Position numbers and translations under genes: made by a program. Shown here one piece after another: positions 1-8,888 of a stretch of DNA of 15,253 nt. The notes under the pieces are model-generated. The model was not told where the DNA came from. It was given only the letters and a program-made list of their open reading frames with translations, and did no database searches. The stretch covers positions 1-15,253 of the forward strand of contig CALQKL020000026.1 of the NCBI GenBank assembly GCA_943331145.2. Reading direction: 5' to 3'. Source of the stretch: Chitinophaga pinensis. Lineage in GTDB: Bacteria; Bacteroidota; Bacteroidia; Chitinophagales; Chitinophagaceae. Positions within the stretch are counted from its first letter, which is position 1, and each line of letters opens with the position of its first letter.

Positions 1-1525
1 ATTGATGGCTGGTGCAAGCGTTAAAAACATTTGCGAAAAAACCAAAATAGACCGCTGGTTTATCTACCAAATACAAAAGATTTGTGACCTCGAAAAGCAA
101 ATACAAAATCACAATTTAAATACGCTTCCAGATGATTTATTATTTGAGGCTAAACAAATGGGATTTAGTGATGAGCAATTGTCTCGTATCATGAAGGAAG
201 ATAATAGTGAATTGATTTACGAGCGTAGAAAAGCAATGGGTTTAACCCGCGTATTCAAAATGGTGGATACTTGTAGTGCAGAGTTTGCTGCAAAAACACC
301 TTACTTCTACTCTACTTTTGAAAGAAAACCCATCGAAGGAAATCTTACTTCCAATGAATCGATCGTAACCGATAAAAAGAAAATTATTGTTTTGGGAAGT
401 GGCCCAAATCGAATTGGACAAGGCATTGAATTTGACTACTGTTGTGTGCATGGATTGTTAGCCATAAAAGAATGTGGTTACGAAGCCATCATGGTGAATT
501 GTAATCCTGAAACTGTTTCTACCGATTTTGACATTGCCGATAAATTATATTTTGAGCCTGTGTTTTGGGAGCATCTTTGGGAAATTATTGAACACGAAAA
601 ACCTGAAGGTGTAATTGTACAATTGGGTGGACAAACTGCTTTGAAATTGGCAAAACGTTTGCATGAAAAAGGCATAAAAATTATTGGAACATCTTTCGAC
701 AATATGGATATCGCCGAAGATAGAGGCCGTTTCAGTGATACATTGAAAGCATTGGATATACCTTATCCAAAATATGGTACGGCTTACAATACAGACGAAG
801 CCATTGAAGTAGCGCAAGAAGTGGGTTATCCTGTTTTAATCAGACCAAGTTATGTTTTGGGTGGACAAAGAATGCGTATTGTATTAAACGACGAAGAACT
901 GGAAAAAGGCGTTTTAAGTTTGTTGAAACATTTACCAGGGAACAAAATTTTAATTGATCATTTTTTAGATAGATGTCAGGAAGCAGAAATCGATGGAATC
1001 TTTGATGGTACTGATTTTCATGTGATGGGTGTGATGGAACATATCGAACCCGCTGGAATTCATAGTGGCGATAGTAATGCCGTTTTACCTCAATTTAATT
1101 TGAGTCCATTGATTGTACACACCATGGAAGAATATGCTGAAAAAATTGCACGTGCTTTAGATATTCGTGGGTTAATCAACATTCAGTTTGCGATTAAAAA
1201 TGGCAATGTATTTATCATCGAAGCAAACCCAAGAGCATCGCGAACCACACCTTTCATTGCAAAAGCATATCAAATACCATATTTGAATATTGCAACAAAA
1301 GTGATGATGGGAGAAGCTAAATTGAAGGACTTTACATTTGAAAAGAAGCTTGAAGGTTTTGCCATAAAAGAACCTGTATTTTCTTTTAATAAATTCCCAG
1401 GTGTAAATAAAGAGCTTGGCCCAGAAATGAAAAGTACTGGTGAAGCCATCCGATTTATTAAAGATTTACGCGACCCATATTTCCGTCAATTATACAAGGA
1501 AAGAAGCATGCATTTGAGTAAATAA
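1..1525 (+). CDS. carB: Carbamoyl-phosphate synthase large subunit, 3' part (5' end outside window), short form without MGS domain
   Basis: CarB makes carbamoyl phosphate from bicarbonate, ATP and glutamine-derived ammonia in the cytoplasm, together with CarA, feeding pyrimidine and arginine synthesis. About 507 residues are visible. They begin in the oligomerisation domain (NIDRWF-like KIDRWFIYQI, then VDTCSAEFAAKTPYFYST) and continue through the whole second ATP-grasp half: GSGPNRIGQGIEFDYCCVHG, NCNPETVSTDFD, VQLGGQTALKLAKRL, RPSYVLGGQRM, HIEPAGIHSGDSNAVLP, and the metal/ATP-binding EANPRASRT. The protein stops shortly after FNKFPGVNKELGPEMKSTGE. The roughly 130-residue allosteric MGS-like domain that ends E. 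coli CarB (about 1,073 residues) is therefore absent. As I recall, CarB of about 940-950 residues is usual in Flavobacteriia and related Bacteroidota, so I read this as a lineage form and not a truncation. The gene begins before base 1. The downstream comEC starts 34-40 bases after its stop. Confidence 0.97.
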   Translation, partial: LMAGASVKNICEKTKIDRWFIYQIQKICDLEKQIQNHNLNTLPDDLLFEAKQMGFSDEQLSRIMKEDNSELIYERRKAMGLTRVFKMVDTCSAEFAAKTPYFYSTFERKPIEGNLTSNESIVTDKKKIIVLGSGPNRIGQGIEFDYCCVHGLLAIKECGYEAIMVNCNPETVSTDFDIADKLYFEPVFWEHLWEIIEHEKPEGVIVQLGGQTALKLAKRLHEKGIKIIGTSFDNMDIAEDRGRFSDTLKALDIPYPKYGTAYNTDEAIEVAQEVGYPVLIRPSYVLGGQRMRIVLNDEELEKGVLSLLKHLPGNKILIDHFLDRCQEAEIDGIFDGTDFHVMGVMEHIEPAGIHSGDSNAVLPQFNLSPLIVHTMEEYAEKIARALDIRGLINIQFAIKNGNVFIIEANPRASRTTPFIAKAYQIPYLNIATKVMMGEAKLKDFTFEKKLEGFAIKEPVFSFNKFPGVNKELGPEMKSTGEAIRFIKDLRDPYFRQLYKERSMHLSK

Positions 1526-1559
1526 ACTTCAGTGCAATTTAGTATGCGGATGTTTATTT

Positions 1560-3662
1560 TTGGGAATGCTTTCTTCAATCCCACTATGGAAACAAGCGCC
1601 TCTGATTAGGGTCATAATTCCTATGTCTATTGGAATTATGGCGCAATGGTATTTTCCAATTTCAATATTTTGGTTGCTAATTTTATTAACTGTTTGCTCG
1701 CTTAATTTTTTCGCTTTTTACACTTTATCCATTCCGCTTCGATATAAATTTCGTTACGTACAATTTGCGTTGCTAATTTGCATCATTCTGGTTATAGGAT
1801 TGATTTTAACATGGAATAAAAATCTTCAACATCATCAAAATTGGTATGGACATTTTTATAAAAAAGAACAAGCCATTTTAGTAAAAATTAATGAGCCGTT
1901 AACCGAAAAAGAAAAAACGTTTAAAACCATTCTCGCTGTAAAAAGAATTGTTTCTGAAAAAGATGCGCATAATGTTTATGGAAACATTTTGGTATATTTT
2001 AAAAAAGAAAATAAAGCTTCCAATTTAAAATACGGAGATATTATTTGGATAAAAAAACCTTTGCAAAAAATTGTCAATTCTGGAAACCCAGGATCATTTA
2101 ACAATCAGCAATATCAAGCCTTTCAACAAATTTATCATCAAATATATTTAACAGAAAATGATTACATTATAACGCATAAAAACGAAGCCGATAAATTAAG
2201 GAAAACGGTGTATGCGCTACGAGATTTTACACTAAATGTATTAAAACAAAATCTCTCCAATAAAAATGGAATACTTGGCATTGCTGAGGCATTATTGATT
2301 GGATATAAAAATGATCTTGATTCAAATCTTACACAAGCGTATAGCAAAGCGGGCGTTGTGCACATCATTGCCATAAGTGGATTGCATTTGGGTTTGATTT
2401 ATGGGTTATTACTTTGGATGTTGAACAGAATACCTTTCATAAATAAAAATGAGTTGCTAAAAGCATTGATGTTGTTGAGTTGCTTGTGGATGTTTTCTTT
2501 GATGACAGGCGCATCAGCTTCTGTATTGCGCAGTGCGGTTATGTTTACATGCATTATTATTGGAAACCTGATGAATCGAAAAGCGTCGATATATAATTCG
2601 CTTGCCGCTTCTGCATTTTTACTGCTTTGTTATAATCCATATTTAATTTGGGATGTTGGATTTCAGTTGAGTTACTTGGCCATTATTGGCATTGTGTGGT
2701 TGCAAAAACCGATACAACATTTAATCAATCCAAATAATAAAATAGTTTTTAAAATTTGGGAAATGGCATCGATTACTATTGCGGCACAAATCATTACCTT
2801 TCCCATTTGTGTGTATTATTTTCATCAGTTTCCCAATCTATTTTTACTGAGTAATTTAATTGCTGTTCCATTATCAACCATCATCTTATTTGCAGAAATA
2901 TTTTTAGTGCTATTTTTTAAAATTTCATTTTTAGCAAAATTGATTTCTACATTTATTTTTTATGCGATTCAATTTTTAAATGAAACCATTGTTCAGATTA
3001 ATAATATCCCATTTTCAATTTGGGATAATATTTATGCAGATGCTTGGAGCACGATATTTTTATATGGATTTGTGGTATTTGGACTATGTTGGATTATACA
3101 ACATCAAAAACATTTTTTTAAGCTTTTCCTTTTCTGCAGTTTGTTGTTTTTTTTCAATTATGCATTTGCCGAAATCAAAGCCCTTCAACAACATCAATTA
3201 ATTATTTACAACCATGCGCATCAATTGGCAATTGATTATTTGAGTAAAAATAAATACCAGTTTTTAGGAGATAAATCTATTGAAAAAGATGAGAAAATAA
3301 TTTCGAATGTACTAAAGCCATCAAGAATTTATCATCGTGCTAATGAACCTTTAGAAACTAACAAACAGTTTAATTTTTATAAAAACATAATCTCAATACA
3401 CAACAAACGAATCATGGTTATAGATAGTGCTCGTTGTTTTGTTCCCATAAAACACAAAATAAATATTGATGTGCTTGTTGTTTCAAAAAGTCCAAGATTA
3501 AATTTTCATGAAATTTTATGTGCAATTCAACCAAAGATTATTGTTTTTGATGCTTCTAACAATTTGTGGAAAATAACAAAATGGAAAAAAGAATGTGAAG
3601 CGTTAAATTTGCGTTACTTTTCAATTAAAGATAAAGGTGCTTTTGTGATGAAAATGCAATAA
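1560..3662 (+). CDS. comEC: ComEC/Rec2-family DNA internalisation channel protein
   Basis: This is a probable inner-membrane channel that carries single-stranded DNA into the cytoplasm during natural transformation. Its 700 residues start with hydrophobic segments (about 15-90). A soluble DUF4131-like part follows, with the NPG motif in SGNPGSFNNQQYQ (about 173-185). The competence domain then carries the signature HIIAISGLHLGL (about 269-279) and many membrane segments to about residue 537. The last 160 residues are soluble and contain no HxHxDH metallo-beta-lactamase motif, unlike B. subtilis ComEC. I believe this shortened, diverged tail is common in Bacteroidota. The start is TTG at 1560 or, two codons later, ATG at 1566; I favour the ATG, and nothing upstream in frame is better. 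No other competence gene is in the window, so uptake function is inferred from family only. Confidence 0.92.
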   Translation: MGMLSSIPLWKQAPLIRVIIPMSIGIMAQWYFPISIFWLLILLTVCSLNFFAFYTLSIPLRYKFRYVQFALLICIILVIGLILTWNKNLQHHQNWYGHFYKKEQAILVKINEPLTEKEKTFKTILAVKRIVSEKDAHNVYGNILVYFKKENKASNLKYGDIIWIKKPLQKIVNSGNPGSFNNQQYQAFQQIYHQIYLTENDYIITHKNEADKLRKTVYALRDFTLNVLKQNLSNKNGILGIAEALLIGYKNDLDSNLTQAYSKAGVVHIIAISGLHLGLIYGLLLWMLNRIPFINKNELLKALMLLSCLWMFSLMTGASASVLRSAVMFTCIIIGNLMNRKASIYNSLAASAFLLLCYNPYLIWDVGFQLSYLAIIGIVWLQKPIQHLINPNNKIVFKIWEMASITIAAQIITFPICVYYFHQFPNLFLLSNLIAVPLSTIILFAEIFLVLFFKISFLAKLISTFIFYAIQFLNETIVQINNIPFSIWDNIYADAWSTIFLYGFVVFGLCWIIQHQKHFFKLFLFCSLLFFFNYAFAEIKALQQHQLIIYNHAHQLAIDYLSKNKYQFLGDKSIEKDEKIISNVLKPSRIYHRANEPLETNKQFNFYKNIISIHNKRIMVIDSARCFVPIKHKINIDVLVVSKSPRLNFHEILCAIQPKIIVFDASNNLWKITKWKKECEALNLRYFSIKDKGAFVMKMQ

Positions 3663-3686
3663 TTATTATACTTAGCAACATTTACA

Positions 3687-5204
3687 ATGAAAAAAATTCA
3701 ATCCGCATTAATTTCTGTTTTTTATAAAGATGGTCTTGAGCCAATTGTAAAATGCCTACACCAAAATGGCATAACCATTTACAGCACTGGAGGTACAAAA
3801 GAGTTTATTGAAAAATTAAACATCCCTTGTGTGTCTGTAGAAAGCTTAACCGGCTTTCCTTCAATATTAGGTGGCAGAGTAAAAACCCTTCATCCGCTTG
3901 TGTTTGGTGCCATTTTAGGCAAACGTGCTGATGAAGTTCATAAGGCTGAAATGCAACAATATCAAATTCCAGAATTTGATTTGGTTATTGTAGATTTATA
4001 TCCTTTTGAAGAAACGGTAAATAGTTTTGCGGATCAAGAATTGGTAGATGAAAGTCCAATCATTGAAAAAATTGATATTGGCGGTCCATCTATGATTCGT
4101 GCTGCTGCTAAAAACCATCAAGACGTAACTGTAGTAGCTGCGAAACGCGAATACGAATTGTTGTACCAGTTATTAAGTACACAAGAATGTAAAACCAGTT
4201 TTGATCAACGTAGGTTTTTTGCGGTAAAAGCATTTGATGTTTGTAGTCATTATGACAATGCGATTTCTAATTATTTTAATCAAACCAATTTTATAACGCC
4301 ATTTAACAAAGAAAAACACAGTTTACGTTATGGCGAAAATCCACATCAACCTGCAAGTTTTTATGGAAATTTAAACGAAGTATTTGCACAACTAAACGGG
4401 AAAGAATTATCGTATAATAATCTAGTGGATGTAGATGCGGCTATACAAATTATTCAAGAATTTTCATCTACTACATTTGCCATTATCAAACATACCAATG
4501 TTTGTGGAATTGCTCAAGCAAACACCTTGAAATCGGCATGGGATTTGGCTTTGGCTGGTGATCCTGAAAGTGCATTTGGTGGTGTTTTGGTTTGCAATAG
4601 TGTATTAGATGTTGAGACTGCTAATGCCATAAATGAATTATTTTTTGAAGTGTTGATTGCCCCTAAATTTGATGATGAAGCACTACGCATTTTATCTTCT
4701 AAAAAGAATAGAATTTTACTTCAGCTTAAACAAACCGATTTACCAAAATCACAGTTTAAATCTTTATTAAACGGTGTATTAATTCAGGATAATAATATTG
4801 GAAATTTTGCAGATTGGAAAGAAGAAGGTGGTAGAAGTGCTTCTGATGCAGAAAAAGAGGATTTGATTTTTGCCAACTTGGTTTGTAAGCATTTAAAAAG
4901 TAATGCAATTGCTTTAATTAAAAACAAACAAATGATTGGAAAAGGATGTGGACAAACCAGTCGTATCGATGCATTAAGACATGCTATTGAAAAAGCCAAG
5001 CAATTTAATTTTGATTTGAAAGACGCAGTATTGGCAAGTGATGCTTTTTTCCCATTTGATGATTGTGTAAAAATTGCACATCAAGCAGGCATAACTGCAT
5101 TTATACAACCAGGTGGTTCAATTCGTGATGCAGATTCGATTAACTATTGTAAAGCGGAAAATCTGGTAATGATAATAACAGGACAAAGACATTTTAAACA
5201 TTAA
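3687..5204 (+). CDS. purH: Bifunctional AICAR formyltransferase / IMP cyclohydrolase
   Basis: PurH catalyses the last two steps of purine synthesis: formylation of AICAR with 10-formyltetrahydrofolate, then cyclisation to IMP. The 505 residues match the family length. The N-terminal MGS-fold cyclohydrolase domain (about 1-145) shows STGGT (33-37), TGFPSILGGRVKTLHP (55-70) and IGGPSMIRAAAKN. The transformylase domain shows RYGENPHQ (214-221), the catalytic KHTNVCG (K268, H269), LAGDPESAFGG and DAFFPFDD near the end. The usual proline of KHxNPCG is valine here, which looks like tolerated variation. ATG start, 24 bases after the comEC stop. The next gene begins one base after the PurH stop, suggesting a shared transcript and possibly coupled translation. 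Confidence 0.98.
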   Translation: MKKIQSALISVFYKDGLEPIVKCLHQNGITIYSTGGTKEFIEKLNIPCVSVESLTGFPSILGGRVKTLHPLVFGAILGKRADEVHKAEMQQYQIPEFDLVIVDLYPFEETVNSFADQELVDESPIIEKIDIGGPSMIRAAAKNHQDVTVVAAKREYELLYQLLSTQECKTSFDQRRFFAVKAFDVCSHYDNAISNYFNQTNFITPFNKEKHSLRYGENPHQPASFYGNLNEVFAQLNGKELSYNNLVDVDAAIQIIQEFSSTTFAIIKHTNVCGIAQANTLKSAWDLALAGDPESAFGGVLVCNSVLDVETANAINELFFEVLIAPKFDDEALRILSSKKNRILLQLKQTDLPKSQFKSLLNGVLIQDNNIGNFADWKEEGGRSASDAEKEDLIFANLVCKHLKSNAIALIKNKQMIGKGCGQTSRIDALRHAIEKAKQFNFDLKDAVLASDAFFPFDDCVKIAHQAGITAFIQPGGSIRDADSINYCKAENLVMIITGQRHFKH

Positions 5205-5205
5205 T

Positions 5206-6144
5206 TTGAGCGACAATTCGAAAAATAAATCATCTGCGGGAGGATATTTTGCATTAGCAACCACCAGTATTTTATGGGGCACAACATGGGTTGCTAGTAA
5301 AGTTGCCGTAGAGCAATTGCCTGGACTACAAGTAGCTTATATCCGACAATTTATTGCAGGTGGAATATTCATCTGTTTTTTTTCTTTCGTAAAAAAAATG
5401 CCTCTTCCCAATTGGAAAGATTTTAAAATCATCTTTCTAATGTCGATGCTTATGTTTGTAGTTGCCAATGGGCTAAGCAGCTGGGGATTAAAATATTTGC
5501 CTACTGGGTTAGCATCTTTAATTGGAGCTCTATCTCCTTTAAGTGTGGTTGTCATTGAATGGGTATTCTTCAAAAAAAGAAATGTTTCTGCATTAACTTT
5601 TATTGGTTTGATTTTAGGAATCGCTGGAGTTGGATTTGTGTTTTACAAAAACATGTTTAGTAAAATAGATGGCGATTTAATTTTAGGATTATCGCTTTCA
5701 ATTGTTGCTATGTTTTCTTGGAGCTTATGTACTGTATTTTTATCACGAAATAAAATTGGACTCAACCCGTATTATTCTTTAGGATGGCAAATGATACTAG
5801 GTTCATTTATGCTGTTTGCCATTGTGCATTTAACACAACAGCCAATTCCAATTGTAGAAATATCCGCTAAATCTTGGTTGGCTATTTTTTATTTAATTGG
5901 TGCAGGTTCATTGTTGAGTTTTATTGCATTCATTTATTCGCTCAAAAAATTACCGCCAGCTATTTCTTCTTTATACGCATATATCAATCCAATTGTAGCC
6001 ATGATAAGCGCGTCCATTTTATTACAAGAAAAACTTACGCTTACTATTTTAATGGGAACAATAGTTACGTTAATTGGCGTGTATATTGTAAATCACAGCA
6101 TCAAAAGAGATCAGGAGAAAATTATTGTAGAGCCTGAGATATAA
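5206..6144 (+). CDS. EamA/DMT-family membrane transporter
   Basis: This 312-residue inner-membrane protein has the two-repeat EamA layout of the drug/metabolite transporter superfamily (YdcZ/RhaT/RarD relatives), with about ten membrane segments. The first repeat begins at YFALATTSILWGTTWVASK with an early RQFIAGG. The second begins near LSLSIVAMFSWSLCTVFLSR and ends with a helix pair containing SSLYAYINPIVAMI, typical of the family. A charged tail (KRDQEKIIVEPEI) is probably cytoplasmic. Substrate cannot be inferred. The start is TTG at 5206, one base after the purH stop. Three in-frame stops lie just upstream (5170-5178), and the next internal Met would remove the first helices, so TTG is the only sensible start. 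The 3' end overlaps the convergent deacetylase-like gene by 23 bases. Confidence 0.9.
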   Translation: MSDNSKNKSSAGGYFALATTSILWGTTWVASKVAVEQLPGLQVAYIRQFIAGGIFICFFSFVKKMPLPNWKDFKIIFLMSMLMFVVANGLSSWGLKYLPTGLASLIGALSPLSVVVIEWVFFKKRNVSALTFIGLILGIAGVGFVFYKNMFSKIDGDLILGLSLSIVAMFSWSLCTVFLSRNKIGLNPYYSLGWQMILGSFMLFAIVHLTQQPIPIVEISAKSWLAIFYLIGAGSLLSFIAFIYSLKKLPPAISSLYAYINPIVAMISASILLQEKLTLTILMGTIVTLIGVYIVNHSIKRDQEKIIVEPEI

Positions 6145-7408
6145 ATTTTGCATACATTTCTCTCCAACCTGCAAAAGACTTATCCGTTCCTAAAAAATTG
6201 TTGTGGAAAATGGGCACAAACAAACCATCTACTTGAGCACAAATATTTTTGTAATGCATTATTTCCTCAAAACTTTTTTCAGCGTCTTGATCTTGTTCGT
6301 AATAACTATTCGCATCCATAAAACAGAATGGAATTATTTTTAAAGAGGTCATGGTGTCTTTTGACAAATTATACCAATAAAAACTTCCAGCAAATGAAGC
6401 CCTGAAACCGTTTATGCTACCATAACCCATACTAAAGTCTTTTTTAATTCTGCATTCAATCAAGCGTTCGTAGCCTTCTGGCAATGTGAAATGTATATAA
6501 TGATGACGCGAATAATAAACAGGTTCTTGTGTAATGGATTCGAGCGATTTTTTTTCTTCTTTTAGAAACCTAATGTTTTTTTTACTTTTCCAAGATGGAT
6601 GTAACCCTATTTTATATTTATTTAGATGTTGTTTAATCAAATTTTGCATCGGATTTCGTTTCAGTGAAATGTTTTTATCAAACTGATTTACAGAATTTGC
6701 AACCAAGAAAAAATAGTAAATATCTAGTTTTAATGCCTCATGCATTTGGTCCATAAAAGCATACGAATCAAAAGGATCTTTTTTTAATTTAAACATTACA
6801 TATAAACGTTCCAAACTTGGCTGCTTTATAAACCCGCCTATGTTTCGTAAAAAACCTTTGTTTTTAAAAGACCAAGCCATGTCAATATCATAGGTTAATA
6901 TGGTTTTGAATGATTGGAAGGTAATATCGATGTTCGGGTGCTTGTTCAACAACAATTGTCCAAAATGTTTAATCCAAAAATTGACAACTGGTTTTTGTAG
7001 GAAATTGTTTTTAAACGCGAGTGAATTTTCATGTGCATAACGGCCGAAAATATCTTTTTCGTGTGGCAAGTATTCTTCGTATCTGCTAATCAAATAAAAG
7101 GTTGCCGCAAAAATATCGAATGCCAAATCTGAATCTTTTACATAAAAAAAAGCTGGATTCCCGTATGCCTCAAAACACTGAATATGTTGATATTTTATTT
7201 CTGTTTCAAATAATAATGCATGGGGCTTTATATGAAAATTATGGGATTCGATTTTTTCATTACTTTAATTATTTACAAATTGATTTGAATCTAAACAGTC
7301 TGATTTATTTGTGGTAATGGCATAATCCAATCCCAACTGCTCTTTTAAAATAAAATGGCAGATATAGTTTAAACGTGAAGTTATTTTATGGGTGTAGAGC
7401 AGTATCAT
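6122..7408 (-). pseudogene. Polysaccharide deacetylase-like protein (DUF7033-type N-terminus), interrupted by one in-frame TAA
   Basis: The uninterrupted frame begins only at 7126 (TTG), but that start would discard conserved sequence. Reading the minus strand upstream in the same frame gives EAYGNPAFFYVKDSDLAFDI, HNFHIKPHALLFETE, then a TAA (7265-7267), then SRLNYICHFILKEQLGLDYA up to an ATG at 7406-7408. The whole frame has 428 sense-length codons, and the stop is codon 48, inside VNN-stop-SNEKIES, where family members as I recall carry a NYS motif (Tyr). The C-terminal part is intact: TYDID (D174, D176 of the full frame), GLHPSW (H270), SRHHYIHF (H302, H303), SMGYGSINGFRASFA, PFCFMDANSYYEQ, and HNNFLGTDKSFAGWREMYAK near the end. 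These fit a NodB-like metal site and an envelope or polysaccharide role, but the substrate is unknown. Either the gene was recently inactivated, the base is a sequencing error, or a shortened product starts at TTG 7126. Confidence 0.85.
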
Positions 7409-7480
7409 ATTGAATTTGAGTAAACAAATAACTCATCTAATATAATACTTTATTGGATATTTAGAATTTAACTCAATGAA

Positions 7481-8857
7481 TTATTTCTTCGCTCGTTCTT
7501 TCCAAAGCTGATTAAAGGTTTTCTCTGTGAAATTCAAATCCCCTCTTGAAGCAGTCCAAGAAGTAAATAATTTATTTACGATTTTGTTTTTCATTTTTGA
7601 ATTTCCGAGATTCAAAAAACTTCGATGCAGGTTTGAAATTTTCCAGATTTTCCAGGCAATTTTCTCCGACAAATCAGTGTTTCCTTGTTCAACGGCTTCA
7701 TGTCGATTGTCAAGTAACAATTCGTGTAGATTAATTTTAACCGAGCACACTTCTGTACAATTTCCACATAATGAAGATGCATAACTGAGATGCTTAAACG
7801 TATCTAATCCTTCTAAATTTGGCGTTATCACACTACCAATTGGACCGCTGTAAGTAGCGCCATAACTATGTCCGCCGATGTTTTTATAAACTGGGCAAGC
7901 ATTTAAACAAGCGCCGCAACGAATACAATAAAGACTCTCTCTTTGCTTTGGATTTTTTAAAATATTGGTGCGTCCATTATCCAATAAAATCACAAACATT
8001 TCTTCAGGACCATCGGTTTCATTGGGTTGGCGAGGACCAGTAACAATGGTGTTGTAAACTGTTAGTTGTTGACCAGTTCCAAACGTGCTAAGTAAAGGCC
8101 AAAATAAAGAAAGGTCGTTAATAGATGGAATTACTTTTTCTATTCCTACAACAACGATATGCGTTTTAGGGAACGCACAACTTAATCTTGCGTTTCCTTC
8201 GTTTTCAGTAACGGCAATTCCACCAATATCACTGATGATAAAATTAGCACCGGTAACGCCAACTTCGGCTTCTACATATTTTTTACGAAGGATATCTCTA
8301 GCCACAAGTGTTAATTCTTGAGGGGTTAAATTGGGATCCGTTCCAAGTTTCTCTGCAAATAATTTGGCTACATCTTCTTTGCTTTTGTGCATTGCAGGCG
8401 TAACGATATGATAAGGCGATTCGCCATCTAATTGTTGAATATATTCACCTAAATCTGTTTCAACACTATCTATACCATTTTCTTCTAGCGCTTTGTTTAA
8501 ATGAATTTCTTCGGTAACCATACTTTTGCTCTTCACCAAAGTTTTGCAATTTCTGGTTTTACAAATGGCTAGTATTTCCTTAATAGCATCTTCCGTATTT
8601 TCTGCCCACAACACTTTTCCGCCACGTTTGTTGAATTGCAATTCAAAATGCTCAAGTTGTTTATCTAAATTTTCTAATGCACGCCATTTGATATTTTTTG
8701 CACGTTCTCTAGCATATTCAAGCGCACTAAATTGCAGTTTTCCTTGAGGAACTGCCGCATTATATTTCCCAATGTTGAAATTTATTTTGCGGCGATGTTC
8801 TAAATCTGCCGCTTTTACATTCGCTTTTTGGATAAATATGTTAGAAGTATCTGTCAT
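7481..8857 (-). CDS. lutB: LutB-like iron-sulfur protein (LUD domain plus two 4Fe-4S motifs)
   Basis: LutB is one of three cytoplasmic proteins (LutA, LutB, LutC) that oxidise L-lactate to pyruvate in many bacteria. The 458 residues fit its usual size. The N-terminal LUD domain (about 60-300) includes KTLVKSKSMVTEEI, EAEVGVTGANFIISDIGG (196-213), ENEGNARLSCAFP and VTGPRQPNETDGPEEM. The ferredoxin-like part has CIRCGACLNACP (C311, C314, C317, C321) and CGNCTEVCSVKI (C364, C367, C371), the two cluster motifs. The C-terminal tail ends with a tryptophan-containing NQLWKERAKK. Neither lutA nor lutC is adjacent, so the partners, if any, are elsewhere. The start is ATG at 8857; the 31-base gap to the upstream gene allows co-transcription. 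A role in lactate use is inferred from family only. Confidence 0.92.
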   Translation of the reverse strand: MTDTSNIFIQKANVKAADLEHRRKINFNIGKYNAAVPQGKLQFSALEYARERAKNIKWRALENLDKQLEHFELQFNKRGGKVLWAENTEDAIKEILAICKTRNCKTLVKSKSMVTEEIHLNKALEENGIDSVETDLGEYIQQLDGESPYHIVTPAMHKSKEDVAKLFAEKLGTDPNLTPQELTLVARDILRKKYVEAEVGVTGANFIISDIGGIAVTENEGNARLSCAFPKTHIVVVGIEKVIPSINDLSLFWPLLSTFGTGQQLTVYNTIVTGPRQPNETDGPEEMFVILLDNGRTNILKNPKQRESLYCIRCGACLNACPVYKNIGGHSYGATYSGPIGSVITPNLEGLDTFKHLSYASSLCGNCTEVCSVKINLHELLLDNRHEAVEQGNTDLSEKIAWKIWKISNLHRSFLNLGNSKMKNKIVNKLFTSWTASRGDLNFTEKTFNQLWKERAKK

Positions 8858-8888
8858 GATGATTGAAGTGCAAATTAACCAATGAATG

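Noticed and set aside
3140..3160. T8 run in comEC (and T8/A8 runs in the transporter) as phase-variable tracts
   Set aside because: Such runs are expected in AT-rich coding sequence and no frame is broken.
7144..7151. A8 run in the deacetylase-like gene as a cause of a frameshift
   Set aside because: The reading frame is the same before and after this run; only the TAA at 7265-7267 interrupts it.
7265..7267. TAA recoded as an amino acid
   Set aside because: TAA ends the other genes in the window, including carB, comEC and purH, and no recoding structure was recognised around it.
7413..7436. TGAGT / ACTCA inverted repeat between the deacetylase-like gene and lutB
   Set aside because: Only a 5-bp stem with a 9-base loop and no T-run; not distinguishable from chance.
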